Assembly (NCBI GenBank): GCA_037577475.1
Contig: CM075193.1
Span: 1,784,001 to 1,848,000 of the forward strand
Source of the DNA: Chaunax sp. Z400
Lineage: Eukaryota; Chordata; Actinopteri; Lophiiformes; Chaunacidae
DNA: 64,000 nucleotides
Direction: 5' to 3'
Below are positions 1 through 10,790 of the stretch, piece by piece (position 1 is the first letter of the stretch; each line of letters begins with the position of its first letter). A program made the position numbers and the translations under genes. Under the pieces are notes generated by a model. It was not told where the DNA came from, made no database searches, and saw only the letters and a list, made by a program, of their open reading frames with translations.

Positions 1-39
1 ATTAGTGAGCTTTAGATGTGCCGGTAAGTCTATTCGCCA

Positions 40-235
40 GAGCCAGGCTAGCCGTTTTCCCCCTGTTGCTAAGCTAAGCTAATGGCTGCTGGCTGTTAGC
101 TTCACATCTTTTTGTATAGATTAACTCTCAACAAGAATGTGAACAAGCTAGTTTCCCAACATGTTCAACCGCTCCTTTAACAAAGAAAGTCTAAGCAATT
201 TCTTGGGTTGATTTTCCTGAACATCCACTGTAACA
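40..235. repeat. Dispersed teleost repeat (CTAAGCTAAGCTAA-type)
   Basis: The stretch carries the pattern 'agccaggctagc...cccctg...gctaagctaagctaa', which I recognise as a short element common in teleost genomes. A diverged copy in the opposite orientation lies around 19640-19800 (ttagcttagcattaagactg...gagcctgactcgg). Exact ends and class (SINE or MITE) were not resolved. Confidence 0.55.
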
Positions 236-758
236 CGGTACATATTAAAGGACAGATACCATTATAGACCATCAACCTACTCCAGTCCATCGAGTAAATG
301 TCGGGGGAATAAACCACTCTTTGCTGATTAGTCGATGCAGGAGCTCATTGGCTTGTTTGACTGGTACAAAGGCTGTTTTTTTTAAGGCGTTTACCACCGA
401 AGCAGGAAGTAAGTCATCTCTGAGAGCTCCTTGGTTCAGTGACGGGACAGATGGATACGCATCTCCTCCTGATTACAACAAGCTGGGTTTTTTTACCTCA
501 AGGAGACGGCCTCGTCGTCTACGTCTCTTGTGTCTCTTTGCCCTTCTGTGTCTACATGTGCATATAGGTTTGGGGTTTTTACTGTGATTATATAAGCTGC
601 AAAGGCCACCGTGGCAAAGAAACGCAAAACTACAAAACATTAGCAGATCTCGGCTATAAATGCCCCAGAGTTAGGAAGAGATGTCTGATTAAAAGCTGCA
701 AGAGGACAGAGAGGATGTTTGTATGAAGCAGGAAGGAGGCCCGGTTTGGTGGGATGAG

Positions 759-815
759 GTGTGTGTGTGTGTGTGTGTGTTTGTGTTTGTGTTTGTGTTT
801 GTTTGTCTGTCTGTC
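759..815. repeat. (GT)n microsatellite grading into TTGTGT and GTCT repeats
   Basis: About 11 GT dinucleotides are followed by TTTGTG hexamers and three GTCT units. It lies in the rin2 intron and has no evident function. Confidence 0.9.
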
Positions 816-3511
816 TGATCGCCTGGTTTGGCTGTCCCTGACTGATAAGTTGTCCTTATGCAGACTGACTTCTCTGCAGTTTGTTCCTCCTGTCTGTGAA
901 GCAACACACAACCAGACATCAGTGATTGACTGAGCTGTTTATGAAAAAGTGAAGCTGCAAGCTTTTGGTGCATGAGGAACAGGTCAGCCATTTATCTGTA
1001 GTGTTATTTAGGAACCTGTTGCCACAGCCAATCTCACACTTTCACAAACCTGTAATACACACACCTTCACTTTAATCAGTGCAGTTTGTGTTGTCTGTAA
1101 ATTTCGACTTACCTCCCTTTTAGAATGAACAGTCTAGTGTTTATAGAGCTACAGGACAGGTATTAGAATAAAAGAAATCCCCGTGTGTTGCCAGGCTAAG
1201 GGTGGACATTGTGCACTGAAGACTTCAATTTATTAATTTCTTAAACATGTAGACTTCACTGTGTGCAGAACCCAGATATCAGTTTACCATGAAAGAAAGC
1301 ACATAAAAAACAAAACAAATCCTCCCACTGGAGAAATTGGAAGGAGAGAATTTAAAGAAATGATTAAACAGTGAATTGATTTCATAGTTGCTGATTAATT
1401 TTCTGTTAATTGAGTATTTTGTTTAAGTATTTGTACTATCTAAAAGTGAAACAGTAAAGGCCAGTGTCAGAATTAAATCAGCACTGAAGTCATTTTTCAT
1501 GAAAGAATTCACTGCATCAACTTGTCTTATGAGAATATTTTCCACTTTTCTCAGTTCATATTTTTAGGAAGTTAAATTCCTTTGTGTTTTGGGCCGTTGA
1601 CTGGAAAACACTAAACAGCTGAAGAGACCGACTTGGGTTCTTAGAAATTATGCCAGAAATGTTCCGTTGTTTTCTGACATGACCCAAAAAGTTTGGTAAA
1701 ATAAAAGTGAACATTTTTGAGATGTTCTTTTCGGAATTACTTCAAGCTGCAGGTAATTTCAGTAAGACATTCAAGATGTCACCACCAGCAGCATGAAACA
1801 ATAGGAGGATGATTGTTTGCAGGTTGCCTTTTTTAAATTCCAAATAACAATCATCCTGTGATGCCAATCCAGAATCAGCAGAATCAGCAGATTCCACCCA
1901 GTTCTGACCCATAATCTATGCCAGGAAAACCAATAGGAGAAAGACTGACTGTGCTGAATTCGGTTCAACTAGCTGGCCTTACTTTCTGCCAACTCTCAGT
2001 TAGTATGTAGTTATAGAATGAGGAAGTCACAATCTTCAGGTAAAGCAGGTAAAGCTAAGGTGGGTGTGGAGCAGTTTCCCAGCAAAGGGAGGGATCAGAG
2101 ACTGACTGACTGACAGAAGTAGCAGATGCTGGATGTCGTCCAGCTACAGGCTGTGAAAAGTAAAATAAAAAAAGTCACATTTTCAAATGTGCTCAGCTGA
2201 AATAAACTGCTAACTTCGACCTTTTTCTGGTGGAAAAATCAGCAACAGCACTCAAACGTGGTCCTTATTCAGCATTGCTGTGGTTTGGCCTCCCTCTTTG
2301 CATCCATCCTGTGTGTATTACGATATCAGGGCTTGTGTTAGTCAGACTGCACGAGCTGAGATTGCAAAATCTGATGTTGATGCTGTCAGTGTGTGGATTT
2401 CCAGCCTGCTTTGCACTATGGATTTTAAAAAAAAAATCCACAGGTGATGCTGTTGATTTAAAATCCTGGATGAAAAAAAATAAAATCCTGTTTTCCAGGT
2501 AAAAGGGGAACAACTGGAGTGATTCCTGATAATTTCCTCAATACATCAGTAGGAATTGTTTACTGTCAAAGTCCACCAGCAGTTAGACAGAGCCCCAATT
2601 CTGCTGCCGATAATTCATTTATCACGTGAAGGAGAGCCGCCTCTGTAGCAGAACTCAGAAGCAACGACGATATCTACAACGTCTCCAGGAAGCCTGACAA
2701 ACTCAGCTGTTGCTCACATCGTCCACAACAAGACTGATAAGGAATAAGATGCGACCTTGATGTGGGGGTTTTGCCCTGAAATAAAATGACCTCAGAATAG
2801 ACAGCTAGCAGACAGACAGGCTCCTGAATACTGACACAACAATCTAAGGATACCAGTTAGCCTAATGTAGAGGTGGGGATACAGATGGCTGTTTACCAGT
2901 CGACAGTGCTGCTATCTGAGGGCTGTATTTAGTCGTCCTGCAGATATCACATAAACGCAGGACGGGCAGAGGATTTCCTTCATGTCTAGAAATACCTGCT
3001 CACAGATGTAACACGTTTCAAAGACTCTCAGCAGTGTCGGCTACAGTGTTGGAAGTTTTCACTTTTTATTTATAGCCCCCTCTGTGTAATCAGCCCTTCT
3101 ACCCGCTCAGTCCACGTCACGCCTCTCAAATCTATCTTAAAAAGGAAAGACAACATTGGTCTGCGCTTCCCAATTTCCTCTTATGCTGTCGTGAAGCTCA
3201 GCCTGTTCCAGCAGCACAGTTCAGCATGCAGACGAGAAAGTCGCCAAGCAAAGATGGATGAATGAATAGATCTTATTAAATCATGTCTGTAAAATAAACA
3301 CAGGAACGTATTCATCTGGTTTCTGTAGCAGCATTTAATATAGTCTTAAAGCCCCTGAAATTATTTATCTACAGCATCAAAAATAAAATGTTTTCAGCTT
3401 TAATGAGGATGTTCTGCTGCTTTCCTACAGTAACACTTCTTTTTGTATTAGGATCATATTCAGCTGAGAGAGTTGAAACCTTGTTGCTCTGTTATATGAC
3501 GTTCGTTCCGT

Positions 3512-3561
3512 TCCTCCTCCTCCTCCTCCTCCTCCTTCTCCTACTCCTCCTCCTCCTCTCC
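3512..3561. repeat. (CTC)n pyrimidine tract at a rin2 3' splice site
   Basis: About 16 imperfect CCT/CTC trinucleotides run straight into the acceptor CTGCAG at 3561-3566. The microsatellite therefore doubles as the polypyrimidine tract of the exon that starts at 3567. Confidence 0.85.
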
Positions 3562-3566
3562 TGCAG

Positions 3567-3875
3567 ACCGAGTCCTGGAGAAGTCCATGCACAAGTGCGT
3601 CCTGAAGCCGCTCAAACCGGTGGTGAATGTGGCCCTGCAGGAGTTCCAGGTGCACAGCGGGGAGTGGGAGGAACTGAAGGTCAACCTGTCGCTGGCCAAG
3701 GCCCGGCAGCCGCACGAAATGGGCGTGGCTGACATGCAGCCCCCGGACCGCGTGGCCATGGAGAAGATCAAGCACAAGTTCCACACCATGATTAAACTGT
3801 ACTCCCCCGAGAAGAAGGTCTCCATGCTCCTGAGCGTCTGCAAGCTCATCTACACCACCATGGAGGACAATTCAG
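3567..3875 (+). CDS. rin2: rin2 coding exon A (pre-VPS9 helical region and start of VPS9)
   Basis: The acceptor is CTGCAG|AC and the donor is TTCAG|GTGAAA. The exon is 309 nt, with 2 nt completing an upstream split codon and 1 nt carried over. It encodes RVLEKSMHKCVLKPLK at its start and EKKVSMLLSVCKLIYTTMED near its end. This is the helical bundle before the VPS9 core. The exon is GC-rich compared with its AT-rich flanks. Confidence 0.93.
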
Positions 3876-5586
3876 GTGAAAATAGCTCTATTTTCAGCAA
3901 TATAACAAACACAATAACACAATGTTAATCTCATCAGCCTGGTCTGTGTGCCTCTCAGGTCGCCTGTACGGTGCAGATGACTTCCTGCCCATGCTGACCC
4001 ACGTGTTGGCCCAGTGTGACATGCCCCAGCTGGACAATGAGATACTTTACATGATGGAGCTGCTGGACCCCTCGCTGCTCCACGGAGAAGGTCTGTTTGT
4101 TTCACCAAGAGAGCCTCCAACCTTAACACCACCCACTCTGCTGAAGATGCAGAATTCCTCTGTATCAATGACCTTCTATGTGCGTATTGTTTAACAAGCT
4201 GCCTTTGTGCGTTCGTGTCCAGGCGGCTACTACCTGACCAGCGCCTATGGAGCCATGTCACTGATCAGAAACTTCCAGGAGGAGCAGGCAGCCAGAGTGT
4301 TGAGCTCCGAAACCAAAGACACGCTCCACCAGTGGCACCGCCGGCGCACCACCATCCGCTCTACCCCGTCCATCGATGACTTCCAGGTAAAAAAAAAGAA
4401 AAGAAAAATTTCCTACACATATCACACATGCTTATCAGGTGATGTTTTCATAGCTCATTTCTTAACATGACATCATCAGGCTTTTAGCTTTTCATAGCGG
4501 TCGCCTTTGATTTCTCCTGCAGCAGTTATGAGTTTGGATTTTCAGTCATTTTTTCAGTCAAGTTCTTCCTTTGCATCGACTTCAGCTCAAGACTGAAAAC
4601 TTAAAAGTCTTTGTTTCTTATCATTAACTCTTTAATAAAAATTGCAAACTCAGCTTCTGGATTAATGTCTTCACAACAGGCCTCATGATGTCATCACAGG
4701 AAATGCTAACACATGCTTTTACTTCATTTTCACTTCACTAATGTCAGTCGTGCAAATAACACAAACCCACTAATAGTGAGTAGCCAATAGCTGGAATGAA
4801 GTAAAAGACATTTGTTCCTCTTTACTTCGAGGTTGTCAGGCACACAGAGTTGTGTAGTGCAGCTCCAGGTGTCCACATACAGCCACGATAAGCTTTTCTT
4901 CCATTTCCGCTCCAACTTCCCACTGACGTCTGAAAGCCTGACGTCTGGAGCTGAAAATGTTCACCCGGCTCAAACATGCGAATATAATAATAATAATTCC
5001 TGTTCCACCTTTGGCGCCTACTCACAGATCTGCATTGACTCTATATGTTATGATATTTGCTTTAGTGCCACCCAGAAATAGTCTTTCATTTGTTTTTCTG
5101 ACTCTCCCTCAGAACTACCTACGGGTGGCGCTGCAGGAGCTGGACAGCGGCTGCACAGCCAAGACCCTACCGGTCCAGCCTCATGCCACCGTGGAGGAGG
5201 TGTGTCAGCTGTGTGCCCAGAAGTTCAAAGTGTCAGACCCTGAGAACTACGGCCTGTTCCTGTTGATGAACGGCAGCAGCCAGCAGCTGGCACCAGACAC
5301 CCACCCTCAAAAGATCAAGGCTGAGCTCCACAGCCGCTCGCAGGCCACTCTCTTCCACTTCGTCTTCCGCCGCTTGGCCAACGGCAGAACCTCGGCGTCG
5401 GATCCTCTCAGTCCTCCGCCCAACCTCAATGACTTCACTGTGACCTCTGACCCCCTGGCCAACCTGAATGACCTCAGCATGGACCCATCATCTCCCTCCT
5501 CCAAACCCACTCTTAGAGGCCTCAGTCCTGCTCTCAGCCTCAGTCTGCCGCCGAGTCACCTCAACGGCAACTCCATATCAGTATGA
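3567..5586 (+). CDS. rin2: Ras and Rab interactor 2 (RIN2), C-terminal four exons; 5' end outside window
   Basis: RIN2 is a cytoplasmic and endosomal guanine-nucleotide exchange factor that activates Rab5 and binds Ras-GTP. Joined exons 3567-3875, 3959-4090, 4223-4386 and 5113-5586 keep one frame and encode about 359 residues ending in TGA at 5584. The order is a helical segment with MHKCVLKPLK, then a VPS9 domain holding GADDFLPML and GGYYLTSAYGA, which keep the Asp, Pro, Tyr and Thr that contact the Rab switch regions in Rabex-5. A Ras-associating domain follows (NYLRVALQE to LFHFVFRRL), then a Ser/Pro-rich tail of about 65 residues. The SH2 domain and proline-rich region should lie upstream of the window. 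RIN3 was considered. I chose RIN2 because the RA and VPS9 sequences fit what I recall of RIN2 better and the neighbour is slc24a3, its syntenic partner. Confidence 0.92.
3959..4090 (+). CDS. rin2: rin2 coding exon B (VPS9 core)
   Basis: This 132-nt exon encodes GRLYGADDFLPMLTHVLAQC and continues to MMELLDPSLLHGE. It is separated from exon A by an 83-bp intron. The acceptor is CTCTCAG|GT. The donor reads GAAG|GTCTGT, a poor match to GTRAGT. The split Gly codon joins exactly to the GC that opens the next exon, giving HGEGGYYLTSAYG. Confidence 0.93.
4223..4386 (+). CDS. rin2: rin2 coding exon C (end of VPS9, linker)
   Basis: This 164-nt exon has acceptor GTCCAG|GC and donor TTCCAG|GTAAAA. It encodes GYYLTSAYGAMSLIRNFQEE and ends at TPSIDDFQ. 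The Tyr and Thr of YYLTS are the conserved GEF positions. The preceding intron is 132 bp and the following intron 726 bp. Confidence 0.93.
5113..5586 (+). CDS. rin2: rin2 terminal coding exon (Ras-associating domain and C-terminal tail)
   Basis: The acceptor is CTCCCTCAG|AAC, and the exon has 158 codons including TGA at 5584-5586. It begins NYLRVALQELDSGCTAKTL and carries EEVCQLCAQKFKVSDPENYG and KIKAELHSR, the RA-domain signature of RIN proteins. After HFVFRRL comes a tail rich in Ser, Pro and Leu with two NLND repeats, longer than the short tail I recall for human RIN2. Confidence 0.92.
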   Translation, partial: NYLRVALQELDSGCTAKTLPVQPHATVEEVCQLCAQKFKVSDPENYGLFLLMNGSSQQLAPDTHPQKIKAELHSRSQATLFHFVFRRLANGRTSASDPLSPPPNLNDFTVTSDPLANLNDLSMDPSSPSSKPTLRGLSPALSLSLPPSHLNGNSISV

Positions 5587-6739
5587 CTGTAGCAGGAGGC
5601 TGACTGAAGGCTCCAACAGGGTCTCCCAGCTGTGCCAGTATTCCCATTATCTCTAACAATCACGTTTCCACGAGGCCTAAATGGGTAAACATGTTGACAG
5701 GGTTCGACTGTGTCGTGCCAGTCGTTACAGCGTGACTTCTCCTTTCTGGATGACACATCTGTGTCCACGAACATCTGCCTGACAGACACGGGCAAAAGAG
5801 GAAAAGAAGAAAGCAGGGAAGGAAACGAGAGAGATGGATTTTTTAAACTTCCTTTTCTCTACATGTGGCATCAGATAACACTTAGCTGAGCACATCTCTC
5901 AAAGCCTGGAGACGTTTGACGCAGAGGTGGCGGCAGAGTAAAGCCGTTCTTGTTGCCTTTAGGGATCATAGAGGGAAATCAGATCTCAGACACATGCGAG
6001 ATTAATCTAATCAATCACTTTAAATATACAACAGATAGTTTATTTAGGTGATATAAGTATAAATGTGATTTACGTCTTACATACAGTTGCTGGTAAACTG
6101 TGTTTTTATGTCTTTTTGTCTTAATCCTTCAGATTGTTTTGATAGGTTTAAACATAGCAGTGTAATATTTGACATGTTTGTGGCCTCAGGAGGTGAGATG
6201 AAAAAAAAGAGTAACACCTATATTATGCAAAACAATCCTTAAGAGCTATAAAGCACAGTTTATAGCAAGAGGAGACAGAGGTTTTGCTTGCATGCCTCAT
6301 TGCACACGTTTTCTGGATCAATTTAAATGACAAGATTATGCAGTGATATCAGATCTATGCAGTGGCTATTGGTTCATGATTTCCCAGCATTATCAATGAA
6401 TGATGAAATATGAAGCATGGCTTTACACTGAATTACAACTGGTGCTGGCAATTAAATATTTTCATAGAGGTCTGAATGGAAACAGAAACTCTTCATCTGT
6501 TCCACATTAAAAGAAAAAGAATTGTACAGATAGAACCACAACAAACAAACAAACATTAACAGAGTGCTCAACAGTGGAGCCACAGATTTGATATCGACAC
6601 AGGGTTGGATTTTCACTCCTGTCCCATGACAGATTGAAAAAGAAAAAAAATTTTTTTGATGCATTATTCCCTAAGAAATTAAAGAAAATGTCCCAAAAAA
6701 GGCCATAATGTTAAAGAAAGTGAAAAGAAATCCTGGATC

Positions 6740-7000
6740 CACACCAACATGTAATGAGATCTATTCTGGCCCATCCTCCCACCAAGTTTCATGGAAATCT
6801 GCTTTGTAGTTTTTTTTTGCACAATCCTGCAGACAAATCAACAAACGAGGACATGGATGAAAATCTGACCTCCTTGATAAAAGTAGGAAGTCAATAGAAT
6901 GACTACCATTAGTGTTTAGTCCTCTTGGAACTATATTGTATAAATATATATTTCTATATAAAAAATAGTGAAATAGTGACTCCCTGTGACCCACAGGATG
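6740..7000 (+). repeat. Dispersed repeat (CCACCAAGTTTCATGGAAATC family), copy in rin2 3' UTR
   Basis: The motif 'cctcccaccaagtttcatgg' followed by 'cctgcagacaaatcaacaaa' marks a short interspersed element that I recognise from teleosts. Related copies lie at about 26890-27000 in the same orientation and about 25725-25830 in the reverse orientation. Confidence 0.55.
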
Positions 7001-8460
7001 AAAATGAATGAATTCTCCTTCTACGTCAAAAACTGGTGACTAAATTACCTTCATTTCAACTCAACAAATTCAACCCACAGCCCTGTTATTCCAGTAGTGC
7101 CTCATGTATGTAGCCTTAAGAAGAGGAAAGTCACTGATTTCTACAGACGTCTCACTTCTTTCTAACTCCACACTCCACATGTTTGTCATCGTCAAAATTA
7201 CAGTCTTTAGCATCGACTGACACCAACTTCAAAATAGTAAAAGGAGCATTACTTTTCAAAACCTGGAATTACTTTTACAAAAAAATGTATAATGATGTCC
7301 AAAAAGAAATCCTGTAGTACCAAAAGTTTTGTGCCAAGTAAAACAAAAGCCAAGATTTTGCCTCTATGTTTGTTGGAATTTCAGTGCCTTGTTATTTGTG
7401 TTGACTTGAAATTGGAAGATATTCTAATTTTTTTTTTAAGCCAATTTCTTATCCACTGGTTTTTCCCTTCTGCTTTCGACACACAGCTTTAATTCTGCAG
7501 AAAGTTTTTTTTATTTGCAGGTAAATCAACACGATTAATGGAGGGAATCATACAATAATTTGGCATTTTTATGCGACGATCTTAAGGATTAACATTTGAT
7601 TAACATTTTGTAAAAATATTTCCTGCATGTAGTTTGTGTTTAACGTTAGAAACAGGCAGGTCTGCCGGCGTTAAGTGTAACATTTATTTATGTATTTAGC
7701 ATTATCCTGGTGATATGAAAGATGCTGATAAATAATGCTTGTTAAAGAGCATTCAAACGGACACAATGTGACCGAGGAGCCTCACGTCTCACGTGAGCTT
7801 CATGGCGGGTCTGAGGTCACATTTTGAAAAATGCTATTTGGCTCTTGAAGATACTTGGAAAGACAAAGATATGTGAGGATACGGTGGACAGGAGAGAGGA
7901 TGTTACCGAGATGGGTGCACTCTGCAATACAGCCTCCATCAGTGTTGAGTTTATAGTAAAAAAATAAAAATAAATAAATACTTGAAATCTTGTGGATTTT
8001 TAAAGTTTCAGTAGTTGCAAAATCAAATAATGTTTTTTTTTAATGTTTACAGAGTGTTTGTAACTGTAAGACTCCATTCATTCCTGTTTTACATTGTCAT
8101 GAGATGAGGTGAGGTCAGAAGAGGGAGAACCGATTGGTGATGTAGCCGAGGGACACCTGAGAGCTTCTGGAGGCTGTTCAGTAGCATTAATGTTCATGTA
8201 TCATCGTCTGTATGTAACTTGTACATAAGTCACCATTTATATCTGTAGGGGCCAAGTGTTCAAAGTTTGAATTGACTCGTACTTTTGTGTCATTGTTTTA
8301 ATGTAACTTTGATAAAGCAAAGTGAATATTTATGTGTCTCTGTGCGGGGATTTTTTTCACAGATGGCTTTTCCATGCCTGTAATATTCTTTGTCATCCAG
8401 GAGACCTCTTCCTGTTTATCCTTTGTGATTGAATGATATCATAAATATTCTTTTGCACTT

Positions 8461-8466
8461 AATAAA
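8461..8466 (+). promoter_or_regulatory. rin2: Polyadenylation signal AATAAA of rin2 (candidate)
   Basis: A canonical AATAAA sits about 2.9 kb after the rin2 stop codon, in a context typical of a transcript end (TTGCACTTAATAAATGC). Confidence 0.55.
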
Positions 8467-8489
8467 TGCTGGAAATGGAACCGCATGCC

Positions 8490-9940
8490 TGATTTTATGT
8501 TTAAATTTGATAAAAAAAAGATCCCATCAAGCCCTGTTGTAACCGTGTGTCACCACTAGAGGGAGCTCACACCTCACATTTTCTCACAGATGTACTTGTA
8601 GTGGGTCAGAGCTCTACTTTAAATCATCATACATCCCAGGTGTGAATCAGCTGTTCATCAGGCTTTTAAATGAAACCTACCTGCAGCAGTGGAAAAAGTG
8701 TTTTTGGATTGATGATACATTTTCCTGCATGGGATCAATAACATTGTGTCTCACCTGCAAAAAAAAAACATTGAAAAACCACACACTACAGATTAGTATT
8801 ACAATGAGAATAGCATTGGGAGCATCTATACAAAATGAATCCCTGCAAAACATAAAATAGAAAAGAATTTACTTGTTAATCAAAAGCCTATTTTTCATTC
8901 AAACATTTCTTTCTTCAGATGGTGTGTAGGAAGGAGTTATTTAATATGCAAAGTGTTTGTCTTATATTGCACAGGTGGAGCAGGCTGTCACTTCATGTAG
9001 GAGGTGGAATATGAACTCTGAAGGTATCATGAACCAAGACAAAATCCAAATAATGATGCTTTTGTGAAAGGTCAATATAATCTCCATCACACTCACTCTG
9101 GTTTCCCACCGTCTGCAGCTTCGAAAGCTTTTCATTCACCCTTCAGCTGGTGGATGCTGATCTTTAAATGAAATTGTCTAACCTGTCAGTTATCTGCCAT
9201 CTTGAATCACCTCAGCTCAGATCTACAGCCAGGATTTTAGAACCGCTTGAACCGAGTCCCAACACAGCCTCCAGTCTCAGAGAATTTGGACCTGAAACTA
9301 GGAGGTTTTGATTATTTATTATTATATAAATTAATTCCTCGAGCTAAATGCTCGAACACCGCCTGCGATAAGTGTATTGAAAACGCAACGTTTATGTCAC
9401 AGACCTTCGTCGGACATCAGCGCCTGACCGAAACATTCTGGTGGGCTGGGACACAGTTTTGTGCAGATATTCATGGTGCCAAGAAGATGAACCGTAATGA
9501 CTCTGCTGATCCCCTCAACATTCCTCTAGTTTCACCAGCAGATCAAATATTTTTCTTTTCCAGCGAACTACCTAAACATATTGCATTGATTTGCTATAGA
9601 CATTCATGGTGCCCAGATGATGTATCTGAAGGGTATCTGAGGTGCTCTATGTCAGCCTAATTGCACAGCCACCTGCAAAAAAAGGAAAAACAGACAAGGC
9701 ACAGCTAAGCATTATGAATACCTTTGTGTTTGATAGTATATTTTGAGGTTAATATAGTACTTATACTCATGTACAATCTAGAATGCAGGACATTTACTTG
9801 TATTTTTACGCACTGATTTTAATACTTCAGCTTAAGTAAATGAGTACCTTTCCACCTACTGCCATTTGCTCATTCACCTTTATCTGCATGCATGTGTGAG
9901 TTTGTGGGTCCAACAAAATCTTACCATACAACAGATTGTG
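8490..9940. other. Intergenic spacer between convergent rin2 and slc24a3
   Basis: No supported gene lies here. A CTCF-like motif is at 8553-8566. The open frame at 9247-9660 on the plus strand has no recognisable domain. The stretch is AT-rich and otherwise featureless to my eye. Confidence 0.5.
8553..8566 (+). promoter_or_regulatory. CTCF-like motif (candidate)
   Basis: CCACTAGAGGGAGC matches the CTCF core CCASYAGRKGGCRS at 13 of 14 positions; A replaces C at position 12. It lies about 90 bp after the rin2 polyadenylation signal, between two convergent genes. Binding is inferred from sequence only. Confidence 0.4.
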
Positions 9941-9955
9941 TTACCTTAAGACAAC

Positions 9956-9961
9956 TTTATT
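9956..9961 (-). promoter_or_regulatory. slc24a3: Polyadenylation signal AATAAA of slc24a3 (candidate)
   Basis: On the minus strand the sequence reads GCATTAATAAAGTTGTC, a canonical hexamer in a plausible transcript-end context. Confidence 0.45.
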
Positions 9962-10766
9962 AATGCTCAGGTAGCAAAAGGATCTCTAAAATTACATTTG
10001 AAACATCTAAACACAAAGTAAACCATTCTGCTGAAAAGTTTCTTGTGTAGGACGAGGTAAAGCTCGGATACGTAGAGAAACGCATCGTCTGCAGACACTT
10101 TTAACTCCCCAGCTCTTATATCCTATACTAGCAACAAGCATGCAGTCATCTAGGATATCCAGTTCAAACTAAATCCAGTGCCATCTAAAACCTCATTGGA
10201 CTCTCATCCCAAAATACATGAAGATTGACCATAAATAATTTGTTATATTGAAATATTTCCATGCGAGTAAACAAAGGACAATAGCGTCAGAGGTCTCAAA
10301 TACATCAAAACAAAGGGGCGTACAAGGGATACCTAGGATCTATGAAAATATATTCAACAGATGTACAGATTGAGACAAAAAATATATAAATACATTTACA
10401 CCTATCTTATACATACAGTATGTACATCAGCAATATCACCCATGTGAATATCACAAATTATTTAGAATTCTCCTCTACAAGACGCCTGTTTTCAAAATGT
10501 GAGCATCTATGTGGTAGTTTGGTCAATTTTAACGACATGGTACCCTATGTGTACTGTAGGTGTTAGAATATGCAGTGAATAGCAGCACAGAACATATTGA
10601 ACAAAACAATCCGCAAAACAATCCGTAGAATACGATGGTAAATGGTAAAGTGCATAATAGAGAGATTTTCTGATATTGAAGACAAACTGAAAAAAAAATG
10701 CCCTGGGTTAAAAAGATACTGATAATACTTTAAAACATGAAAGGATGGGAGTGATTCTTCTTCTGT

Positions 10767-10790
10767 GCCTTAGAGGGCAGTAGAGGGCTT
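10767..10790 (+). promoter_or_regulatory. Two overlapping CTCF-like motifs (candidate)
   Basis: GCCTTAGAGGGCAG (10767-10780) and GCAGTAGAGGGCTT (10777-10790) share four bases. Both carry the AGAGGGC core in the same orientation as the motif at 8553. They lie inside the probable slc24a3 3' UTR. Confidence 0.4.

Larger units (their letters stand above)
1..3566 (+). other. rin2: Intron of rin2 upstream of its last four exons (5' part outside window)
   Basis: No coding exon was recognised here. The first rin2 exon seen begins at 3567 with a split codon, so this stretch should be the 3' part of an intron whose upstream exon lies before the window. It holds a dispersed repeat near 40-235, a (GT)n tract at 759-815 and, at its end, a long CTC-rich pyrimidine tract serving as the 3' splice-site tract. 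Short open frames at 321-587 and 2230-2502 have no recognisable domain. An unrecognised small exon cannot be excluded. Confidence 0.6.
5587..8485 (+). other. rin2: Probable rin2 3' UTR
   Basis: An AT-rich, non-coding stretch follows the stop codon without another recognisable exon. It ends with the AATAAA at 8461 and a GT-containing stretch after 8530. It includes a dispersed repeat at about 6740-7000. The extent is inferred from the polyadenylation signal; earlier AATAAA-like words near 7960-7980 could be used instead. Confidence 0.55.

Noticed and set aside
9247..9660. 137-codon open frame between the two genes
   Set aside because: No recognisable domain and composition like the AT-rich flanks. 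A chance frame is likelier than a gene.
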